From the NCBI GenBank assembly GCA_030637665.1, contig DAOWGA010000029.1, positions 1 to 5,048 on the forward strand: a DNA stretch of 5,048 nt, read 5' to 3'. The DNA is from Lysobacterales bacterium. GTDB lineage: Bacteria; Pseudomonadota; Gammaproteobacteria; Xanthomonadales; SZUA-36. Of the stretch, positions 1-4,406 are shown in pieces (within the stretch, counting starts at the first letter, position 1; each line of letters begins with the position of its first letter). Below the pieces are notes generated by a model that made no database searches, had not been told where the DNA came from, and saw only the letters and a list, made by a program, of their open reading frames with translations. The position numbers and the translations under genes were made by a program.

Positions 1-717
1 GGCGCGCCCGTGTGGTTCCAGCTGTACCCCACCTCGAATTTTTCGGTGGGCGAGAAGATGGTGAAACGGGCCGAGAAAGCCGGTGCGCCGGTGGTAGTTT
101 TGACGGTTGACCTGAACTCGGACAGCAAGCGGGTCGCCCTGTCGCGCTGCATCCAGCTGGATGAGCGCGACTGTTCTGCCTGCCATGATCCGGACCGTGA
201 GGATTCCTGGCTGGATCGCAAGCCCATGTACCAGGATACCGGCGCAACCAATGCGGAATTTCCTACGCCGGGCATGACCTGGGACTATATTGCGCGCCTG
301 AAAGACATTTGCAGCATGAAAGTGGTGATCAAAGGCGTGGTCACGGCAGAAGACGCCGAAAGCGCGCTTAAGCACGGCGCCGATGCCCTGATTGTCTCCA
401 ACCACGGCGGCCGGGCCGAAGCCAGTGGCTGGGGCAGCCTGGACAGCCTGCCCGAAGTGCTCGGGGCCGTGGATGGCGAAATCCCGGTCATGATCGACAG
501 CGGTTTCCGGCGCGGCACCGACATCTTCAAGGCCCTGGCGCTGGGTGCGGACGCGGTGTGTATCGGCAGAGCCTATCTGTGGGGCCTGGCCGCCTTCGGC
601 CAGTCGGGTGTGGAGAAGGTGCTGGATATTCTCAACGCCGAATTGGCCATGGTGATGGGGCAGATGGGAACACCCTCCTTAAAGGACATTGGTCCGCACA
701 GTATCGGGCGGCATTGA
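1..717 (+). CDS. FMN-dependent alpha-hydroxy-acid dehydrogenase/oxidase, C-terminal part (5' end outside window)
   Basis: The frame is open from base 1 (Gly-Ala-Pro-Val-Trp-Phe-Gln-Leu-Tyr) to the TGA at 715-717, giving 238 residues. The GTG at 10 is internal, because WFQLY is a mid-protein motif of the lactate/glycolate/mandelate FMN enzyme family, so roughly the first third is missing. These TIM-barrel flavoenzymes oxidise an L-2-hydroxy acid to the 2-keto acid. Family signatures seen: LTVD near residue 35, VVIKGV near 108-113 with the flavin-contacting Lys, SNHGGR at 133-138 with the active-site His and a substrate-binding Arg, and the phosphate-binding D-S-G-F-R-R-G stretch followed by IGRAYLWGLA. 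The substrate cannot be assigned. Odd point: a C-S-A-C-H motif at about residues 58-62 matches the CxxCH haem c signature and lies in the variable barrel loop. The gene converges on the GshB-like gene and shows no obvious link to it. Family assignment is secure. Confidence 0.93.
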   Translation, partial: GAPVWFQLYPTSNFSVGEKMVKRAEKAGAPVVVLTVDLNSDSKRVALSRCIQLDERDCSACHDPDREDSWLDRKPMYQDTGATNAEFPTPGMTWDYIARLKDICSMKVVIKGVVTAEDAESALKHGADALIVSNHGGRAEASGWGSLDSLPEVLGAVDGEIPVMIDSGFRRGTDIFKALALGADAVCIGRAYLWGLAAFGQSGVEKVLDILNAELAMVMGQMGTPSLKDIGPHSIGRH

Positions 718-812
718 TTTCTCACTGAACGGCCTGGACGGCGGTAAGCTCCGGCATCGCGGGCATGGCCTGTGGTATACCGCAATAACGAATAGTATCT
801 CTTTAACAAACC

Positions 813-852
813 CCGGCCATGACAGAATGAATTTAGCGATCTTCTGTGCCGG
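813..852 (-). terminator. Possible terminator hairpin downstream of the GshB-like gene
   Basis: Bases 842-852 (TTCTGTGCCGG) pair completely with 813-817 plus 822-827 (CCGGC and ACAGAA), leaving a 4-base CATG bulge and a 14-base loop. On the minus strand the hairpin starts about 10 bases after the ligase stop codon and is followed by a modest T-rich run (GGGTTTGTT). The bulge, the large loop and the interrupted T run make it a weak intrinsic terminator. The rest of the 718-861 gap between the two convergent genes holds only a short GGTATACC palindrome (774-781) and nothing else I can support. Confidence 0.35.
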
Positions 853-861
853 AAAAGCGGT

Positions 862-1869
862 CTATGCGGCCTTGTCCCACCAGTGGTCACAGCAGGGTTG
901 GCGGTCTATGCTTTCCAGCATCGCATCCACCATCTTTACCTGCACCTCCTCACCGCTCACTGCGTTGATTTGCCGGATGGCTGAGGGGCTGGTGATGTTG
1001 AGCTCTGTCAGGTAGCCACCAATGAAATCGGCGCCGGCCAGCATGATGCCGTGTTCACGCAGGAACGGAGCGATAGTGCTGATGATGTAATTTTCCCTGG
1101 CGCTGAGCCTGGTGGGCAAGCTCTTTGCGCCCTGGTGAATGTTGGCCAGAAAACTGCCAGGCTGCGGTATCCGGTTGACCATCCCAAGCGGTTCTCCGTT
1201 GAGCAGGTAGACCCGCTTGTCACCCTGACTGACTGCCGGCAGGTATTTCTGGGCAAGCAGAAAGCGCAGTTTACCGTCTGAGCCCAGCAGGGCTTGGTCA
1301 ATCTGCCTGCGGTAGTCGCCGCGTTCATCCCAGCTGATTTTTGCAATGCCGCGTCCGGAACAATCATTCAGCGGCTTCAAAACCACGCTGCGGTGTTCAA
1401 CAGTGAAGCGATCAAGCTGCTCTGAGTTCATGCTGATCAGGGTGGGCGGTGTGAATTCCGGCCAGCGTAACGGCAGCATCTTTTCGTTAAAGTCCCTCAA
1501 TGCTTTGACCTCGTTGAATTGAGCGACAGCGGGATCGAGATGATCGAAAATCAGGGTCAACTGGAGGTATTCGGTATCAAAAGGCGGGTCCTTGCGCACC
1601 AGGACGGCATCAAAGAGATTCAAATTCCACCAGGTGGGTTTCGCCCGCACCAGAGGCTCGGCGCTGGTGACCCGGGACACCCTGCCCATGGGCTGGTCGT
1701 GTTCCAGCGTGAGGTCTTCCTGCTGGAGCCAGTAAACGCCGTGTCCCCGCCGGATCAGTTCCTGCATCAGCAGCAGCGAAGTCTCTGTTTCCAGGTTAAG
1801 CGTTTCGAAAGGGTCCATGAGGAACAGAAATTTGGCCGCTGCATGGTGCTTTGCTGGGTATGAGATCAT
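862..1869 (-). CDS. gshB: Glutathione-synthetase-like ATP-grasp ligase (GshB family)
   Basis: The product is 335 residues, slightly longer than typical GshB (about 315). GshB joins gamma-glutamylcysteine to glycine using ATP, in the cytoplasm. Seen in order: the N-terminal FLFLMDPFETLN, the VRKDPPFDTEY motif (about 91-101), ALRDFNEK (about 123-130), the ATP-grasp stretch VVLKPLNDCSGRGI (about 162-175), QKYLPAVSQGDKRVYLLNGEP (about 207-227, carrying the central DKR) and TELNITSPSAIRQI (about 288-301) with the Mg-binding Glu and Asn. An ATG at 1881 is in frame, but it has no ribosome site. The ATG at 1869 has GGAGA five bases upstream, so I chose it. Odd points: the usual glycine-rich LDGMGG loop reads LNDCSGRG, and the substrate loop usually read as RGNLAAGG is LANIHQGA. 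It may therefore be a paralogue with altered substrate use. It follows the ArsR-family gene, with an operator-like repeat in the gap. Confidence 0.85.
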   Translation of the reverse strand: MISYPAKHHAAAKFLFLMDPFETLNLETETSLLLMQELIRRGHGVYWLQQEDLTLEHDQPMGRVSRVTSAEPLVRAKPTWWNLNLFDAVLVRKDPPFDTEYLQLTLIFDHLDPAVAQFNEVKALRDFNEKMLPLRWPEFTPPTLISMNSEQLDRFTVEHRSVVLKPLNDCSGRGIAKISWDERGDYRRQIDQALLGSDGKLRFLLAQKYLPAVSQGDKRVYLLNGEPLGMVNRIPQPGSFLANIHQGAKSLPTRLSARENYIISTIAPFLREHGIMLAGADFIGGYLTELNITSPSAIRQINAVSGEEVQVKMVDAMLESIDRQPCCDHWWDKAA

Positions 1870-1873
1870 TTTT

Positions 1874-1879
1874 ATCTCC
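1874..1879 (-). promoter_or_regulatory. Ribosome binding site that decides the GshB-like start
   Basis: On the minus strand GGAGAT lies just upstream of the ATG at 1869, with about five bases after GGAGA. It overlaps the codons that a start at the ATG at 1881 would use. No comparable site precedes 1881, where the sequence is the AT-rich operator. This favours 1869. Confidence 0.7.
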
Positions 1880-1883
1880 ATAT

Positions 1884-1903
1884 TTCTAGAATATTCGAAT
1901 TAT
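1884..1903 (-). promoter_or_regulatory. ArsR-type operator copy 1, before the GshB-like gene
   Basis: On the plus strand the element is TTCTAGAA, then TA, then TTCGAATTAT. It contains two adjacent self-complementary blocks (TTCTAGAA and ATTCGAAT) and matches the element at 2272-2291 in 19 of 20 bases. On the minus strand its edge contains GATAAT (1904-1899), a reasonable -10 box. Transcription from it would begin near 1892 and leave a short leader containing the ribosome site. A run of eight T (minus strand, 1917-1910) precedes the box, and no good -35 is visible. AT-rich dyads overlapping the promoter are usual for ArsR/SmtB repressors. Binding by the neighbouring repressor is inferred. Confidence 0.68.
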
Positions 1904-1921
1904 CTATTTAAAAAAAACCTG

Positions 1922-2230
1922 TTAGCTGCTCACATTGATACACGAGTCTTCGGCGCAGCAGTTCTCGACCAGGAAGGTCATCAGGGCATCCATGTTCAGG
2001 AAGTCCGCCTTGCAATAGAGGGTACGGCTGTCCCGTTGCTGCGAAATCAGTCCCGCCTGCACCAGCTTGGCGATGTGGTGTGAAAGCGTCGAAGCCGGTA
2101 TTTCGAGTTTCTTCCTGATCTCACCGACAGAGCTGCCCTCTCGACCGACCTGGATCAGGCCACGATAGATGGCCAGCCGGGTTGGATTGCCCAAAGCTTC
2201 GAGTTGCCTGGCTGCTTTTTCAAGTTTCAT
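1922..2230 (-). CDS. arsR: ArsR/SmtB-family metalloid-responsive transcriptional repressor
   Basis: This is a 102-residue winged-helix repressor, the usual length for the family. Residues 11-20 (EALGNPTRLA) form the typical opening helix. Residues 34-57 form the helix-turn-helix, with the recognition helix around IPASTLSHHIAKL, and the wing covers about 62-73 (ISQQRDSRTLYC). The tail carries Cys91, Cys92 and Cys97 (ENCCAEDSC). Clustered C-terminal cysteines of this kind bind As(III) in the Acidithiobacillus-type ArsR, so arsenite or antimonite is the likely inducer; this is inferred from the motif only. The start at 2230 is fixed by an in-frame TGA six bases upstream, though the ribosome site is weak (AGGG about 14 bases away). 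An operator-like dyad overlaps its probable promoter, implying autorepression, and a second copy precedes the downstream ligase gene. No arsenite pump or arsenate reductase is in the window. Confidence 0.92.
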   Translation of the reverse strand: MKLEKAARQLEALGNPTRLAIYRGLIQVGREGSSVGEIRKKLEIPASTLSHHIAKLVQAGLISQQRDSRTLYCKADFLNMDALMTFLVENCCAEDSCINVSS

Positions 2231-2271
2231 GGCTCATTTATACACCCTGCAGCGGGATTTAGCAACTATTA

Positions 2272-2291
2272 TTCTAGAATAATCGAATTAT
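2272..2291 (-). promoter_or_regulatory. ArsR-type operator copy 2, before arsR
   Basis: The plus strand reads TTCTAGAATA then ATCGAATTAT, with one mismatch in 20 against copy 1 at 1884-1903. TTCTAGAA is a perfect palindrome within the longer ATTCTAGAAT. The element lies 41 bases upstream of the repressor start codon and overlaps a consensus -10 box on the minus strand, so a bound repressor would block its own transcription. Confidence 0.7.
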
Positions 2292-2292
2292 A
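2287..2292 (-). promoter_or_regulatory. Candidate -10 box of the arsR promoter
   Basis: The minus strand reads TATAAT, a perfect -10 hexamer, at the outer edge of the operator. No convincing -35 lies 16-18 bases upstream, where the GC-rich hairpin at 2306-2328 begins. Transcription would start near 2280 and give a leader of about 50 bases. Confidence 0.5.
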
Positions 2293-2305
2293 TGCCTGAA
2301 ACTAA

Positions 2306-2328
2306 CGGAGCGGCCATGGGCCGCTCCG
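2306..2328 (-). terminator. GC-rich hairpin, likely terminator of the monooxygenase-like gene
   Basis: Bases 2306-2315 (CGGAGCGGCC) pair perfectly with 2319-2328 (GGCCGCTCCG), a ten-base stem with a three-base loop. Read on the minus strand it starts 29 bases after the stop codon of the gene at 2358-2669 and is followed by TTAGTTTC, a broken T run. It sits immediately upstream of the arsR promoter, where it would also shield that promoter from read-through. Confidence 0.6.
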
Positions 2329-2357
2329 CGGGTTGTGGTCGTCCATTCAACAATTTT

Positions 2358-2669
2358 TCAAGTTGTGTGAATTTGATACCAGGTTGAGTTGGCGATTTCG
2401 AAATCTCTTGCTACCGGCAGATCCTCGAAAGCTTCAGCCATCTTTTCTCTCACTTGCGGATAAACTTCGCGCTCATACTTCTGGAGATCGGATTTATCGT
2501 CCCAGAAGCTGATGGCGTAGCCTTCCTTCATTTCCTTGTTGAAAAAGGAAACTTCATCGCGAAATCCATGCTGTTTCTTCAGCAGTGGAATGACTTCGTT
2601 TTCGAGTGTCCGGGTCGCAAAATCAAATTTGCCGGGCTTGAATTGCCCTTTTACCAGCCGTGCATACAT
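2358..2669 (-). CDS. Small antibiotic-biosynthesis-monooxygenase (ABM)-like protein
   Basis: The product is 103 residues with the composition and rhythm of a single dimeric alpha+beta barrel (ABM) domain: an N-terminal strand MYARLVKGQF, a helix around 17-34, a strand pair DEVSFF...GYAISFWDD at about 38-58, a long charged helix at 60-83, and a closing strand ending NSTWYQIHTT. YAISFWDDKSDLQKYE is the typical core of such proteins. They act as small cytoplasmic oxygenases or haem- or metabolite-handling enzymes. No residue here identifies the substrate, so a specific reaction should not be assigned. The start is well supported: AGGAGG at 2676-2681 lies six bases before the ATG at 2669. The gene is downstream of, and on the same strand as, the PAS-LuxR regulator, but a 285-base gap with a palindrome suggests its own promoter. 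A strong hairpin follows it. There is no signal peptide or membrane segment. Confidence 0.75.
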   Translation of the reverse strand: MYARLVKGQFKPGKFDFATRTLENEVIPLLKKQHGFRDEVSFFNKEMKEGYAISFWDDKSDLQKYEREVYPQVREKMAEAFEDLPVARDFEIANSTWYQIHTT

Positions 2670-2828
2670 GATTTGCCTCCTGAATGTTCAAACAAACGGT
2701 TGATTTGCCAAATGCCTGCCGATCAATGCTCCCCCAATAATTACCAGCTTTGCAATCGGGGCCTTTGTGCTCACTCAATATGTGTTTCGGCGTGGTTGGA
2801 TTAAATCGGCAATGTGCCAACAGTGAAT

Positions 2829-2842
2829 GGGTCAATTGACCC
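2829..2842. promoter_or_regulatory. Perfect 14-base palindrome, candidate operator
   Basis: GGGTCAATTGACCC is fully self-complementary. It lies in the 285-base gap between the end of the PAS-LuxR gene and the start of the monooxygenase-like gene, about 160 bases upstream of the latter. Its length and two-fold symmetry fit a site for a dimeric regulator, and the PAS-LuxR protein next door is an obvious candidate; this is inference. No T run follows on either strand, so it is not a terminator. The remainder of the 2682-2954 gap shows a weak hairpin (GCAAC...GTTGC near 2849-2864) and no clear promoter. Confidence 0.4.
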
Positions 2843-2954
2843 GGCTGGCAACTGGGCCGTTGCTGCTGGCGCTTCTTGGTCTGCTCGTTTTACAGGGGCT
2901 GTTTGATTCAGCCGTATGGGGAATACGAACCATCTGCCACCGGCTGCACCCCAC

Positions 2955-3569
2955 TCAAACCAGGCCAAGACGCCGGCCAACAGCGACTGCCTCGAGCCGG
3001 CTGTGGGCATGTAATTTGTGCAATATGTGTTCGACATGATTGCGCACAGTCGGAACGCTGATACTCAACAGCGTGGCAATCTCGCTGGTCGTATACCCAT
3101 CGCAAAGGTGCTTCAGAACCTGACTTTCCCTGGGCGTAAGCACTCCACTGCTGTTGCCGCGGCTGGATTTACGCGGCAGCGCAAAAGCCGGTGTGTCCTC
3201 AGCGGCGCCGGGCTCTTTCCTGCACATATGGATCAGGGTCTCCCGGTCATGACGGTCAAAGAGCACGAGGGTGCTGATGGTAAACGCTTTCAATTTCCCG
3301 TCGGCCGTCCTGAAGTACATCCTGCAGCGGTTTACAGACTTGTGGTGCGATGCCATTTCACGCAAAGGGCAGTGTTCACAGCAATACTGGTTGCCGAAGG
3401 CGTCCTGCCCCTGCAGCAGCTTCCAGCATTTCCTTCCCACCGCATTGGAACTGGAATAGCCCAATGCGTTGCTGGCTGCTGTATTCCAGGCAACGATGGT
3501 CCCGTTCCGGTCCACCGCGTAGGCCGGTTCACCCGTATCGAAAATTATGCTGTAGTCACCGGAGGCCAT
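2955..3569 (-). CDS. PAS-domain LuxR-type transcriptional regulator with Cys-rich sensor
   Basis: The product is 204 residues with two domains. The N-terminal PAS domain (about 5-110) shows the classic PAYAVDRNGTIVAWNTAASNALGYS opening, broken by GRKCW and a Cys cluster, FGNQYCCEHCP (Cys63, 64 and 67, plus Cys48 and Cys82). The C-terminal LuxR/GerE helix-turn-helix (about 142-204) begins LTPRESQVLKHLCDGYTTSEIA, with recognition helix VPTVRNHVEHILHKL. There is no phospho-receiver domain, so it probably senses a ligand, metal or redox state directly rather than being phosphorylated. Five cysteines at this spacing could hold a metal or iron-sulfur cluster, or form disulfides; this is inferred. 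A TAA stop lies directly before the ATG at 3569, so the start cannot be further upstream, although the ribosome site is weak. It is divergent from the toxin-antitoxin locus. Targets are unknown; the monooxygenase-like gene downstream is the nearest candidate. Confidence 0.88.
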   Translation of the reverse strand: MASGDYSIIFDTGEPAYAVDRNGTIVAWNTAASNALGYSSSNAVGRKCWKLLQGQDAFGNQYCCEHCPLREMASHHKSVNRCRMYFRTADGKLKAFTISTLVLFDRHDRETLIHMCRKEPGAAEDTPAFALPRKSSRGNSSGVLTPRESQVLKHLCDGYTTSEIATLLSISVPTVRNHVEHILHKLHAHSRLEAVAVGRRLGLV

Positions 3570-3632
3570 TTAAGCCCGAAACCGCGCCCGGATTGGCGCC
3601 GTAATAACCGTGATCTTGAAATGGATTGCCTG

Positions 3633-3649
3633 ATCCGGCGGGGCCGGAT
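3633..3649. repeat. Seven-base inverted repeat in the divergent intergenic region
   Basis: ATCCGGC at 3633-3639 and GCCGGAT at 3643-3649 are perfect complements around a GGG loop. It lies 64 bases upstream of the PAS-LuxR start codon, in its probable leader or promoter. No T run follows on either strand, so it is not a terminator. It may be a regulator site or a leader hairpin. The 3570-3815 gap also contains TGACTCA (3702-3708) and its complement TGAGTCA (3752-3758). Confidence 0.3.
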
Positions 3650-3771
3650 AACAGGCACTTGCCGCCACTTTCTATTATTCACAACTTGACCGCCATCGCC
3701 ATGACTCAGGTCAGACCTCGTATTGGGAAGCCCGAAGTGGGGCGTGGAGAATGAGTCACTCAAAGTGCAAG

Positions 3772-3800
3772 TTCGATTATCACGTCAGGCCCATTAGTAT
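3772..3800 (+). promoter_or_regulatory. Weak candidate promoter of the toxin-antitoxin locus
   Basis: TTCGAT (3772-3777) and TAGTAT (3795-3800) are spaced by 17 bases. The -35 match is poor and the -10 match moderate. Transcription would begin only several bases before the toxin ATG, which fits the absence of any Shine-Dalgarno site there (a near-leaderless message). Confidence 0.25.
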
Positions 3801-3804
3801 CTTT

Positions 3805-3816
3805 TATGGTACCATA
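3805..3816. promoter_or_regulatory. 12-base palindrome overlapping the toxin start, candidate antitoxin operator
   Basis: TATGGTACCATA is perfectly self-complementary, and its last base is the A of the toxin ATG. Toxin-antitoxin operons are normally repressed by their DNA-binding antitoxin at short dyads over the promoter or start, which makes this a natural operator. Binding is inferred. Confidence 0.4.
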
Positions 3817-3992
3817 TGAAGATAATCGAGCTCAGAGTTTGCAAGGCTCCAAACGGCAAAGCTCCGTTTGCTGCTTGGTTCAACAAGCTGGAAAGAACCA
3901 CCAGGGCCAAAGTATCTGCAGCCCTGTTCCAAAAGGAAGAAGGAAATTTCTCAGATTCGAAGTTTGTGGATCAGGGTGTATGGGAAAGGTAA
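3816..3992 (+). pseudogene. C-terminally truncated RelE/ParE-superfamily toxin (HI1419-type addiction module killer)
   Basis: A 58-codon frame begins MKIIELRVCKAPNGK and contains PFAAWFNKLERTTRAKV and EEGNFSDSKFVDQGVWE, the normal first half of the HI1419-type 'addiction module killer protein', whose members run to about 95-100 residues. Just after GVWE the frame ends (Arg, then TAA at 3990-3992). The expected second half, which usually starts ELRIDFGPGYRVYF and holds the last strands and active-site residues of this ribosome-dependent RNase fold, is absent in all three frames. A simple frameshift therefore does not explain it. A deletion joining the GVWE region to the original 3' end would. 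The antitoxin gene begins six bases later, the normal order and spacing for the pair. An in-frame TAG at 3795 limits the start to 3816. The product is probably inactive as a toxin; that it is expressed at all is uncertain. Confidence 0.75.
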
Positions 3993-3998
3993 TCGAAA

Positions 3999-4313
3999 AT
4001 GCCACTTACCATTGAATTCAAAGAAGTATTCAAAGCCAGCATCGAGCGTGACCCGAATTTCGGTCATGAAGTGCTTCGGGGAGCAGTGCAATGCTTGCTG
4101 GATAACGATCTTGCTACGGGTCGGGCCCTGCTGCGCAACTACGTGAATGCGACGATTGGATTCAAACAGCTGGCGAAGTCCGTTGGCGGGCAGGAAAAAA
4201 GCCTGATGCGTATGCTTTCTGTGAATGGCAATCCACAGGCGAAAAACCTGTTTGCTATCATCGATGCGCTGCAACGCCTCAACGGTTTTCAGCTTGAGGT
4301 TCGGGCGGTATAA
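3999..4313 (+). CDS. HI1420-type addiction module antitoxin (helix-turn-helix)
   Basis: The product is 104 residues, full length for the 'addiction module antidote' family paired with HI1419-like killers. Typical features: the opening MPLTIEFKEVFKASIERDPNF, a mid-region LLDNDLATGRALLRNYVNATIGF (about 33-55), then an Xre-like helix-turn-helix, QLAKSVGGQEKSLMRMLSVNGNPQAKNLFAII (about 57-88). It should bind the toxin and repress the operon, perhaps at the palindrome over the toxin start. AAAGG nine bases before the ATG serves as ribosome site and lies at the end of the toxin frame, so translation may be coupled. Unlike the toxin it shows no damage, so it may persist as an orphan regulator or as an anti-addiction function against related modules. 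It converges on the gene at 4407; the 93-base gap contains only a weak 5-base hairpin (4376-4390), not a convincing terminator. Confidence 0.88.
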   Translation: MPLTIEFKEVFKASIERDPNFGHEVLRGAVQCLLDNDLATGRALLRNYVNATIGFKQLAKSVGGQEKSLMRMLSVNGNPQAKNLFAIIDALQRLNGFQLEVRAV

Positions 4314-4406
4314 AAGTCGAGCTGAGCGCCACAGCGCCGGCGGGCGATACCCAGCCACACATACCCGCTGTGAGGTCCAGCGTAACTGGAGCACGGATGA
4401 GTACGA

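Noticed and set aside
1870..1881. ATG at 1881 as start of the GshB-like gene
   Set aside because: It has no Shine-Dalgarno site and borders the operator element, whereas the in-frame ATG at 1869 is preceded by GGAGA at good spacing. It remains possible.
1910..1930. Eight-base T run (minus strand) after the arsR stop as an intrinsic terminator
   Set aside because: The sequence before it folds only into wobble-rich or large-loop hairpins, so a terminator or attenuator is not supported.
2623..3039. Small open frames on both strands in and around the gap between the PAS-LuxR and monooxygenase-like genes
   Set aside because: They overlap the ends of well-supported genes, lack convincing ribosome sites, and their products show no protein-like pattern.
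3018..3689. Long plus-strand open frame of 223 codons
   Set aside because: It runs antisense to the PAS-LuxR gene, whose two domains are clearly recognisable. The predicted product has no domain logic and no ribosome site; it is a shadow frame.
3980..4015. Frameshift rather than deletion as the cause of the short toxin
   Set aside because: None of the three plus-strand frames after 3980 encodes the expected toxin C-terminus, and the antitoxin starts at 3999, so the segment is missing rather than shifted.
3951..4394. Minus-strand open frame of 147 codons opposite the antitoxin
   Set aside because: The antitoxin on the plus strand has clear family motifs. This frame lacks a recognisable domain and is most likely a shadow.
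4314..4406. Integron attC site or terminator between the antitoxin and the convergent gene
   Set aside because: No matching core-site pair is present around the gap, and only a 5-base stem (TCCAG/CTGGA) is seen, with no T run.
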